DNA of 64,000 nucleotides, taken from assembly GCA_025359045.1 (NCBI GenBank), contig JANYHN010000029.1, forward strand, positions 1 through 64,000. The letters are read 5' to 3'. Source of the DNA: Hyphomicrobiales bacterium (lineage in GTDB: Bacteria > Pseudomonadota > Alphaproteobacteria > Rhizobiales > Aestuariivirgaceae). Under the pieces are notes generated by a model. It did no database searches. It saw nothing but the letters and a program-made list of their open reading frames with translations, and was not told the DNA's origin. A program made the position numbers and the translations under genes. Positions 8,801 to 15,653 of the stretch are shown here, piece after piece; position 1 is the stretch's first letter, and every line of letters starts with the position of its first letter.

Positions 8801-9235
8801 ATGATATTAACGGCAAAAGACGAAGAATTGATCAATGTTTTGCAGGCCAACGCCCGCGAGCCCGTCGCATCACTAGCGCGCAAACTTGGCCTTTCGCGAA
8901 CGACGGTTCAGGACAGGTTAAAGCGGCTGGAAGAGCAGGGGGTAATTACTGGCTACACTGTCAAGCTGGCTAAGAACCAAAACGTCAAAGGAATATCAGC
9001 ATTGGTCACAATTTCTGTTGAACCGCGCCGCCAAATCGAAGTGGCCAAAATTTTGGCTAAATTCACGCAGATTGAGACGCTGCACACAGTGAGCGGGAAA
9101 ATTGACTTGATTGCCATGGTTCGTACAGCCACATCTGAGAATATGGACGATGTGATTGATCAGATCGGCGTCATAGCGGGTGTTACAGAAATTGAGACAG
9201 CGGTTATTTTGTCGACCAAAGTTGATCGCAGATAG
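8801..9235 (+). CDS. Lrp/AsnC family transcriptional regulator
   Basis: With the ATG at 8801 the protein has 144 residues, the normal Lrp size; an upstream in-frame start would add 27 residues without family similarity. The N-terminus is a winged helix-turn-helix (LINVLQANAREPVASLARKL, then SRTTVQDRLKRLEEQGVI, residues about 8-50). The rest is the RAM ligand domain with VSGKIDLIAMVRT. It lies head to head with the ornithine/lysine decarboxylase, so control by ornithine, lysine or another amino acid is likely but inferred. An inverted repeat precedes it. Confidence 0.88.
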   Translation: MILTAKDEELINVLQANAREPVASLARKLGLSRTTVQDRLKRLEEQGVITGYTVKLAKNQNVKGISALVTISVEPRRQIEVAKILAKFTQIETLHTVSGKIDLIAMVRTATSENMDDVIDQIGVIAGVTEIETAVILSTKVDRR

Positions 9236-9247
9236 GGTGATTCGAAA

Positions 9248-10651
9248 ATGAAGCGTTTGGTATTAGCTGTTGGATTGGTTTTGTTGCTGGGAGTGCAAGC
9301 GGCACAAGCCGACCAGCGCGTCGTCCCCCGTGGACGCGAAGAAATTACCACGTCTTTTGCGCCATTGGTCAAGCGCACGGCACCCGCAGTCGTCAACGTC
9401 TACGCCAAGACAATTGAACGCCAACAGGAAGCGCAGGGCGGGCCATTTGATGATCCAATTTTCCGACAGCTCTTTGGATTGGGCAACAACGGCTACGGGC
9501 CACCACGCGAACGCGTTGCAAATTCGTTGGGGTCAGGCGTTATAGTTGATCCCACCGGCATTATTGTCACCAATAACCATGTGATCAAAAATGCCACCGA
9601 TATCCGTGTCGCACTAGCTGATAAGAGAGAGTTCCCAGCCAAAATTATTTTGGCTGACGAACGCACAGATTTAGCCATCCTCAAAATTGAGGTAAACCAG
9701 GAAGATCTGCCATCGCTCACGCTTGGCAATTCTGATGATCTTGAAGTAGGTGATCTTGTATTGGCAATCGGCGATCCATTTGGCGTTGGCCAGACCGTTA
9801 CCAGTGGCATCGTGTCAGCCTTGGCTCGCACTCGTGTTGGCGCTTCGGACTATCAATTCTTTATTCAAACCGATGCGGCCATTAACCCCGGTAATTCCGG
9901 CGGCGCTCTGGTAAATATGCATGGTGAACTGATCGGCATAAACACTGCCATTGTTTCAAAATCGGGTGGCTCTGTCGGCATCGGGTTTTCCATTCCATCC
10001 AACATGGTCAAAACGGTCATTCAAGGTGCTGAGACGGGCGATAAAATTGTGCGGCCGTGGATGGGTGGCGGATTCCAAGATGTCAGCCAAGATATAGCAG
10101 ATACGCTGGGCTTTGCCCGGCCTGAGGGTGCGTTGATTGTTGACCTTCATCCCCAAAGTCCGCTTACGGTTGCTGGCCTTCAGCGGGGAGATGTGGTGAT
10201 GGCGATGGACGGAAAGCTAATTGATAACGCGCAGGAGTTTTCATATCTCATTGCCACGTCAAAGATTGGCGAACGCAAGTTGATTGAATACCGCCGTGGC
10301 CCTGCCACGCGGCAGACCAGCATTCGGTTGATTGCTGCGCCAGAAACCATCGGCCGCAACGAAACCAGCATAACAGGTCGCACACCGATGGCTGGATTGG
10401 TGGTGGCCAATCTATCGCCTGCAGTTGCAGATGAAGTTGGATTGTCCGCAGATGCCACCGGTGTTGTGGCACTCGAGGTCAATGCTGGGCCAGCCCAGCA
10501 ATTTTTTCGCAAAGGTGATGTGATTACTGACGTCAATGGCCAGAAAATCGATAGCGTCCAAAGCTTGCGAAACGTGTTGTCACAAGCCACTAATCGGTGG
10601 AGCATTGGGCTGATGCGTGGCGGACGAAAAGCCTTTCTACGGCTTGGCTAA
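9248..10651 (+). CDS. Periplasmic Do-type serine protease (HtrA/DegP family)
   Basis: The 467-residue protein has a signal peptide (residues 1-21, cut after AQA), a trypsin-like domain with the triad H111 (TNNHVI), D141 (ERTDLAI) and S217 (NPGNSGGA), and two PDZ domains (about 275-365 and 385-465). HtrA proteins degrade or refold damaged envelope proteins. The LA loop is short, which resembles DegQ/DegS-size enzymes more than DegP. It follows the Lrp-type gene by 12 bases and overlaps rarA by one base (TAATG), an arrangement seen in other alphaproteobacteria. Confidence 0.92.
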   Translation: MKRLVLAVGLVLLLGVQAAQADQRVVPRGREEITTSFAPLVKRTAPAVVNVYAKTIERQQEAQGGPFDDPIFRQLFGLGNNGYGPPRERVANSLGSGVIVDPTGIIVTNNHVIKNATDIRVALADKREFPAKIILADERTDLAILKIEVNQEDLPSLTLGNSDDLEVGDLVLAIGDPFGVGQTVTSGIVSALARTRVGASDYQFFIQTDAAINPGNSGGALVNMHGELIGINTAIVSKSGGSVGIGFSIPSNMVKTVIQGAETGDKIVRPWMGGGFQDVSQDIADTLGFARPEGALIVDLHPQSPLTVAGLQRGDVVMAMDGKLIDNAQEFSYLIATSKIGERKLIEYRRGPATRQTSIRLIAAPETIGRNETSITGRTPMAGLVVANLSPAVADEVGLSADATGVVALEVNAGPAQQFFRKGDVITDVNGQKIDSVQSLRNVLSQATNRWSIGLMRGGRKAFLRLG

Positions 10652-11958
10652 TGACCTCGCTGTTTGAAGCCGCAGGCTTAACTAAACAAGGTCCAAGGCC
10701 TTTGGCTGATAAGTTGCGGCCTGCAAAACTGGGTGATGTCGTCGGGCAAGATCATCTTGTCGGGGAAGACGGAACGCTCACCCGCATGTTGGCGTCGGGC
10801 CGCATTCCATCAATTATACTTTGGGGTCCGCCGGGTACAGGCAAGACCACCATTGCGCGTTTGCTAGCTGGCGAAACAGGTTTGGTATTCGAACAAATGT
10901 CGGCAATTTTTTCAGGTGTCGCGGATTTGAAAAAGGCTTTCGAACAAGCGCGGATACGAAGAGAGCAGGGCCGCAGCACTTTGCTTTTTGTCGATGAAAT
11001 CCACCGCTTCAACAAATCGCAACAAGATTCATTTTTGCCTTATGTCGAAGACGGCACCATCACGCTGGTTGGTGCAACAACTGAAAATCCTTCCTTCGAA
11101 CTAAACGGCGCTTTGCTTTCGCGTGCCCAAGTCTTGGTGCTCAATCGGTTGGATGAGGAGGCGCTGGGCGCATTGATCGGGCGGGCTGAGATGTTTGAAA
11201 AGCGGCCCTTACCGTTGGACACAAACGCGCGTGCATCCTTGCTGTCATTGGCCGATGGCGATGGGCGGTATTTTCTTAATTTGGTTGAGGAGATATTTGC
11301 TTCGGTGCCAGAGGGCGCAGAGCCTCTAAATTCGGAGGCTTTGGGAAAAGCCGTGTCCAAGCGTTTGCCACTGTACGACAAAGCTGCCGATGGCCATTAC
11401 AATCTCGTTTCGGCTCTTCACAAATCTGTACGCGGTTCAGATCCTGATGCAGCACTCTATTATTTGGCGCGAATGCTGACCGCCGGCGAAGACCCGCTCT
11501 TTATAGCGCGCCGTCTAGTGCGCATGGCCAACGAAGATGTGGGGCTGGCTGACCCTGAAGCGGTCAAACAAGCATTGGCGGCAAAAGATGTTTATGATTT
11601 TTTAGGCTCACCCGAAGGCGAATTGGCATTGGCTCAAGCCACAGTTTATTTGGCTTCTGCGCCAAAATCGAACGCGCTTTATACAGCTTTCAAAGCTGCG
11701 ATGAATGCAGCGAAAGAAACGGGCTCCGTTGCGCCACCAAAGATCATTTTGAACGCCCCAACTAAGTTGATGAAAGAACAGGAATACGGCTCGGGCTACC
11801 AATATGACCATGATCAACCCGAAGCCTTCTCGGGCCAAAACTACTTTCCGGATTCGATGGGACGCAAAGAGTTTTATAAACCTGTTGAGCGCGGCTTTGA
11901 GCGCGAGGTTAAAAAACGTCTGGAGTATTGGGCAAAGCTGCGAGCAGAGCGTCAATAA
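10651..11958 (+). CDS. rarA: Replication-associated recombination protein RarA (MgsA)
   Basis: The 435-residue AAA+ ATPase has Walker A GPPGTGKTTIARLLA (about residue 55), Walker B LLFVDEIHRFNKSQQD and sensor 1 VGATTENPSFELN. The MgsA C-terminal region includes KSVRGSDPDAALYYLARML and YKYDHD-like GYQYDHD. RarA tetramers act at stalled replication forks and gaps. The ATG at 10651 shares its first base with the stop of the protease gene; upstream sequence in frame is not conserved. A bidirectional terminator follows. Confidence 0.95.
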   Translation: MTSLFEAAGLTKQGPRPLADKLRPAKLGDVVGQDHLVGEDGTLTRMLASGRIPSIILWGPPGTGKTTIARLLAGETGLVFEQMSAIFSGVADLKKAFEQARIRREQGRSTLLFVDEIHRFNKSQQDSFLPYVEDGTITLVGATTENPSFELNGALLSRAQVLVLNRLDEEALGALIGRAEMFEKRPLPLDTNARASLLSLADGDGRYFLNLVEEIFASVPEGAEPLNSEALGKAVSKRLPLYDKAADGHYNLVSALHKSVRGSDPDAALYYLARMLTAGEDPLFIARRLVRMANEDVGLADPEAVKQALAAKDVYDFLGSPEGELALAQATVYLASAPKSNALYTAFKAAMNAAKETGSVAPPKIILNAPTKLMKEQEYGSGYQYDHDQPEAFSGQNYFPDSMGRKEFYKPVERGFEREVKKRLEYWAKLRAERQ

Positions 11959-11960
11959 AA

Positions 11961-11984
11961 AAGGCCGAAACGAATTTCGGCCTT
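11961..11984. terminator. Bidirectional terminator between rarA and doxX
   Basis: AAGGCCGAAA (11961-11970) pairs perfectly with TTTCGGCCTT (11975-11984). The A-run on the left serves as a U-tract for the minus strand, and a weaker T-rich stretch lies to the right. It sits between two converging genes and can end both transcripts. Confidence 0.85.
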
Positions 11985-12003
11985 ATGCATTTTCATGTAA
12001 TGT

Positions 12004-12405
12004 TTATTTGCTGCGGTTTTCATCAACGCTATATGGGCCAGCGCCTGAAGCTGCAAAATACAAGAAAATGAAGCAATACATAACAGCAGCTTCGCCACCG
12101 TTTTGAACCGGGAAGAAGCTGTTTGGCATATGTGCCATGAAGTAAGCCACAGCCATCATACCAGCGAGGATAAAGGAGGTTAAACGTGTAAAAGCGCCAA
12201 TTGTGAACAATACGCCGCCAACCAACTCAAGAATGCCAGCAACCAACATCAAAGTTGGTAGCGGTTGACCAGCGGGGAAAAAGTCTGTCGCAGGCCAATG
12301 GATTAGCTTGGTCAATCCGTGTTCGAGGAAAAGCAGGCCAGTTATCATGCGCAAAGCAGCGCGAAGGTGGCCTGAATATGAAGTGGGGATAACGCCAGTG
12401 AGCAT
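12004..12405 (-). CDS. DoxX family membrane protein
   Basis: This 133-residue protein has four predicted membrane segments. DoxX markers are RMITGLLFLEHGLTKL near residues 18-35 and the glycine-rich MLVAGILELVGG stretch. DoxX-like proteins are quinone-linked or redox-associated membrane proteins in bacteria; most, including this one, have no assigned reaction. AAGGA lies 8-12 bases before the ATG. It is the first gene of no obvious operon, since its upstream neighbour is 98 bases away on the same strand. Confidence 0.85.
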   Translation of the reverse strand: MLTGVIPTSYSGHLRAALRMITGLLFLEHGLTKLIHWPATDFFPAGQPLPTLMLVAGILELVGGVLFTIGAFTRLTSFILAGMMAVAYFMAHMPNSFFPVQNGGEAAVMYCFIFLYFAASGAGPYSVDENRSK

Positions 12406-12503
12406 ATATTGAGTCCTTATTGTTAAATTATGGACTAGCGGTTAGCAGACTATTTATAATGTAACAAGTGTTTATACATATTGAAGTGCTTTGGAAGTGC
12501 CAT

Positions 12504-13355
12504 TCAATTTTGATGTGCTTTTTTGCGCATATGCACCCACAAATGCCAACCCATCAATTTTCCAAAAGGCATCCAACTGACTGGCAAAGGCGGTGCGTAC
12601 ATAAAGCGTTTGTAGGAATTGGTGATTGTGAATTTATCAAAATGTTGGTTGACCAATGGCAGATCATAAACACGGCTAAATGGGTTGCGGGGGCCATCGG
12701 TGTTTGCGTGTATGAAATTATCGTCGGAAAGATAATTCCACAGCCCCAATCTTTTGGCGTTATCCACATGGTCGCGCAACATTGCCGAGGGCGCAAAATT
12801 AAAGAGATACATTGGCACGAGCAATAATTTGCGTAACACTTTTATAGAAAACCAATAATTGAAAGAGTGACGCGCATAAAGCATCACGATCAGCTCTCCA
12901 TTTGGTTTTAACACGCGTTCAATTTCTTTTTGCGCTTGTCCGATATTTGGAATGTGATGCAACACGCCATGCGAGAAAACAATATCGAAACTGTTATCTG
13001 GGAATGGAATTTCGAGTGCAGAACCTTGGACCACTTTTCCATATGTTAGTTTCTTAATGCGAAACCGTGTTTTGACACGGTCGACTGCCGCAGCGGTAAG
13101 ATCAAGCCCGTTGTAAGTCGCACCAGCTCGCGCGATCACTTCAGCATCAGCGCCTTGGCCCAAGCCAATTTCTAAAACATTTTTACTATTAAAATCGATC
13201 GCCGCCAGGCACTCTAAAATGTGTTTTTCCTTGGAGTAGCGCATGGCATCATAGCTTTTGAAAAATTTGGAAAAATCTTCATCAAAGCGTTCCTCAACAA
13301 GACCTTCACCACACGGGTGAGATTGCCAAAAGTCTTGGATGTTGAGTTCATTCAT
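12504..13355 (-). CDS. SAM-dependent methyltransferase, class I
   Basis: The 283-residue protein has a Rossmann methyltransferase core. Motif I is VLEIGLGQGADAEVIARAG (about residues 60-78), an acidic strand-2 end follows (YNGLDLT), and motif post-I/II is FDIVFSHGVLHHIPN, close to UbiE/Methyltransf_11 proteins. A 110-residue C-terminal part with hydrophobic stretches (VLRKLLLVPMYLFNFAP) may sit on the membrane or a lipid substrate. The substrate is not recognisable. Neighbours do not help. Confidence 0.85.
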   Translation of the reverse strand: MNELNIQDFWQSHPCGEGLVEERFDEDFSKFFKSYDAMRYSKEKHILECLAAIDFNSKNVLEIGLGQGADAEVIARAGATYNGLDLTAAAVDRVKTRFRIKKLTYGKVVQGSALEIPFPDNSFDIVFSHGVLHHIPNIGQAQKEIERVLKPNGELIVMLYARHSFNYWFSIKVLRKLLLVPMYLFNFAPSAMLRDHVDNAKRLGLWNYLSDDNFIHANTDGPRNPFSRVYDLPLVNQHFDKFTITNSYKRFMYAPPLPVSWMPFGKLMGWHLWVHMRKKAHQN

Positions 13356-13507
13356 TTGAATCTGCCCACTGAATGTTTGATTTTGTCTTAGATTTGTAAC
13401 ATGGCAAAAATTTTACGACCAAAACGCATCAAATTGCGAGTAAAATTTCATGATTAGGTAAATGCTGACAATAATAGGCAAGATTGAGCAGCCCTCGCGC
13501 ATATACC

Positions 13508-14179
13508 CTACCAATCCAACTTGCTGCCATCATAATTCCAGAAGCGCCCCGTTGTGTTGAGTGATAGCCTGTCCATCACAGATTTAATCCCCGCTGCACT
13601 GATCTTCACATCGATATCAGCACTTGCGCCGCCCATATCGGTTCTCACCCAGCCGGGGTGCAGCGAGGCTACCGCGATACCTAAAGGTTTAAAGTCCGTC
13701 GCCAAGCATTGGATCACCTTATTGGCCGCGGCTTTTGAGGCGCGGTACGCCACGCGATCAGACGAGGCATAGTTGAGTGATCCCATCATGCTGCTGATGG
13801 TGGCGAGCTTTGGCGTTGCGCCGCGTTTCAATGCGGGCAGAAGTGCTTGCACAATGCGCAAAGGTGCCACGGTATTGACTTCCAGCGTTTTCATGAAGCC
13901 GACAAAATCCATATCAGTGGTAGATTGCGCATCTGGACCGATGATGCCGGCATTGTTAATCAACACATCGATGGTTTTATGCTCCATCGCTTGGTGTAGC
14001 GCTGCAACCGAGACCGGATCTGTTACTTCAAGTTCGATGAGTTCAGCAAAGTCCAATGCTGACTTTGTCTCAGCAATATTTCTGACGCTCGCAATGACAT
14101 GATAACCCGACGCTGCATAAACTCGCGCCAGCTCAAGCCCAATCCCCCGTCCCGCACCTGTGATGAAGATTGTTGGCAT
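13508..14179 (-). CDS. Short-chain dehydrogenase/reductase (C-factor-like)
   Basis: This 223-residue classical-type SDR has the nucleotide motif TGAGRGIGLELAR (residues 7-19), NNAGI near 87-91, a catalytic serine in ISSMMGS, and YRASKAA (Tyr-X3-Lys). PGWVRTDMGG follows, as in CsgA/C-factor-like SDRs. It should oxidise or reduce a small alcohol or carbonyl with NAD(P)(H); the substrate is unknown. A small perfect palindrome lies 16 bases before the start codon. Confidence 0.88.
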   Translation of the reverse strand: MPTIFITGAGRGIGLELARVYAASGYHVIASVRNIAETKSALDFAELIELEVTDPVSVAALHQAMEHKTIDVLINNAGIIGPDAQSTTDMDFVGFMKTLEVNTVAPLRIVQALLPALKRGATPKLATISSMMGSLNYASSDRVAYRASKAAANKVIQCLATDFKPLGIAVASLHPGWVRTDMGGASADIDVKISAAGIKSVMDRLSLNTTGRFWNYDGSKLDW

Positions 14180-14194
14180 TTGGATTCTCCATTT

Positions 14195-14207
14195 TACGTC
14201 TCACGTA
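14195..14207. promoter_or_regulatory. Palindrome upstream of the SDR gene
   Basis: TACGT at 14195-14199 and ACGTA at 14203-14207 form a perfect inverted repeat around CTC, and a third ACGT lies a few bases on. It is 16-28 bases before the SDR start codon on the minus strand, a usual place for a repressor operator. No regulator gene lies beside it, so its use is unproven. Confidence 0.3.
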
Positions 14208-14350
14208 GTATGACACGTTGAGGGAATTGATAAATATTTTTATTTGAGAACACTTCATTTAAACCATAATCCCTGCGAAGTCAGGCATGACGTTTAGTGG
14301 ATATTTGCATAGTTAAGTGGGGTGTCACCGTAATCTCGGTTAGATGAGGC

Positions 14351-14983
14351 CTAGTTTTGCCGGCTCACGTATCTTGTGGCCCCAGCCCACTGCTCCGAAA
14401 TGCTGTTCCATTTCTCAGGATAAAAATTCCTAACTCGCATGGAAGGGTGGCTCGATGAAATGATCGGGATGTTGCGATCAAAGAAGAATTGATTAGCTTT
14501 TTCTGCTTTGCGACCGACTAATACTACGCACTTCAATTTCAGTAGGAGGGGGAATAGATTATTTAGTTCCTCTATCCCTCTTCTCAATTCCTCTGCCCTG
14601 GGCGGTATCGTCCCGTTCCAGCCCGGAATGACATTCCATGTCACACTCAACTTTCTAGGAATTTTGGCTCGTTCCATTAGCTGGAAGGTATGGGCAGCGG
14701 TGGCGTCATCGTTGTTTCTTGAAATGAAACCAGAGCCATTTTTATGTCCAATTGCCGAAGTCATTGGGCCTGGTTTCTCAAATAGAAACAGTATTTGTGC
14801 ATCTACGCCTCCATCAGCGGGGTCAAAAAATGGAAATTCCCATTTTTCCCCATGTCGACGTCGGAGTTCAAGTACGTAATTGGTCAAGGGAGCGATGTGA
14901 GGATCAAAAAGCATTGCTTTTCGTTCGTCGACTGCAGGCAGATTCTTAAGCGATCTGGGAATATTTAGGAAGTCGCTAGTCAT
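14351..14983 (-). CDS. Uracil-DNA glycosylase-like protein
   Basis: The 210-residue protein looks like a member of the UDG superfamily fold. An N-terminal FLFEKPG segment takes the place of the water-activating motif, a central WNVIPGWNG follows, a VLVGRKAEKA strand lies near residue 160, and SSHPSMRVRN is the C-terminal loop that resembles the HPS minor-groove wedge of family 4/5 UDGs. The iron-sulfur cysteines of those families are absent. DNA base-excision activity is therefore plausible but not certain. It is separated from its neighbours and may be an accessory gene. Confidence 0.65.
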   Translation of the reverse strand: MTSDFLNIPRSLKNLPAVDERKAMLFDPHIAPLTNYVLELRRRHGEKWEFPFFDPADGGVDAQILFLFEKPGPMTSAIGHKNGSGFISRNNDDATAAHTFQLMERAKIPRKLSVTWNVIPGWNGTIPPRAEELRRGIEELNNLFPLLLKLKCVVLVGRKAEKANQFFFDRNIPIISSSHPSMRVRNFYPEKWNSISEQWAGATRYVSRQN

Positions 14984-15034
14984 TGCAAGAGTCTACCTAC
15001 AATAAACCGCTGGTAATACCAAAATTACGTCCAT

Positions 15035-15150
15035 TCACTCCGCCGCCTCTTTCCTTGGCTGCTTCAGCACATCCTTCAAACACTGACCGGAGTAACTTTT
15101 CGCCACATCTTCTGGCGTGCCCACGGCCACAATCTCGCCGCCGCCGTCAC
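15035..15150 (-). pseudogene. Second copy of the uvrA 3' end (37 codons plus stop)
   Basis: On the minus strand this stretch translates as [17 protein letters not shown], then SYSGQCLKDVLKQPRKEAAE and a stop, nearly the same as the end of the intact UvrA encoded at 15654. It carries a 9-base in-frame deletion and about a dozen substitutions relative to 15654-15780. It lies in direct orientation about 620 bases from the intact copy, with two small genes between. It has no start and is surely not functional alone. Confidence 0.88.
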
Positions 15151-15320
15151 TCAGCAGCAAAACGTGAAACTTCAAAAACCGTCGCTTCTTTTGCTGCTCG
15201 TTCTTTATCGCCCGTTTTAAGCGCCAAGCGCACTCGTTCTAACTTCAACGCATCGGCAGCCGAAATATACGGTCCCCAAGCGCCGTCATCTGGGATGAGC
15301 TCGACTTTCACTTCGGCCAT
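15147..15320 (-). CDS. Small protein of unknown function, 57 residues
   Basis: The ATG at 15320 (MAEVKVELIPDDGAWGPYI) has GAAGG just upstream; an earlier ATG at 15362 would add 14 residues. The sequence is soluble, with an N-terminal beta part and a charged helix (ALKLERVRLALKTGDKERAAKEA). I do not recognise the family; the size and the neighbouring small gene would fit an antitoxin-like protein, but nothing proves it. Its TGA stop falls exactly where similarity to the duplicated uvrA end begins. Confidence 0.6.
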   Translation of the reverse strand: MAEVKVELIPDDGAWGPYISAADALKLERVRLALKTGDKERAAKEATVFEVSRFAAE

Positions 15321-15416
15321 CAGGTTGCCTTCACGGAAGGTCTTCGTAATAATATGGTTCATGTTTTCGATCTCGTTTTTAAAACGACATTTTGTAAGAA
15401 TCCCAGTGTTAGTTTT

Positions 15417-15644
15417 TTACTTTTTTACGCCCACCAAATCTTCAAAGGCCTCGTGAACGTTCACCTCTAATTGAATTTCTCCAATAGTAAACTCGGCGGT
15501 TTGTCCAACAGGCAAATTAAAACGAACCTTAGTTCCATCTTTCCCAACTATTTGGATTCCGACTGTCTGAGCATAGGTGTTGCTGATTCTATTTGCTTTT
15601 CCGCGCTTTGCGGTTTTCTCAGTTTTACTAAATATCTGATCCAT
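15417..15644 (-). CDS. Small protein of unknown function, 75 residues
   Basis: This 75-residue frame starts 10 bases after the uvrA stop on the same strand, with AGGATAAAAC before the ATG. It has a basic N-terminus and a beta-rich remainder (VGIQIVGKDGTKVRFNLPVG, then EFTIGEIQLEVNV) and ends in lysines. I see no signal peptide, membrane segment or known motif. It lies between the two copies of the uvrA end, so it probably arrived or was rearranged with that event. Confidence 0.5.
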   Translation of the reverse strand: MDQIFSKTEKTAKRGKANRISNTYAQTVGIQIVGKDGTKVRFNLPVGQTAEFTIGEIQLEVNVHEAFEDLVGVKK

Positions 15645-15653
15645 GTTTTATCC

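Noticed and set aside
15147-15362. Functional UvrA C-terminal fusion in the duplicated end
   Set aside because: The small gene's TGA stop and the uvrA-like stretch are in different frames, so no fusion protein is made.
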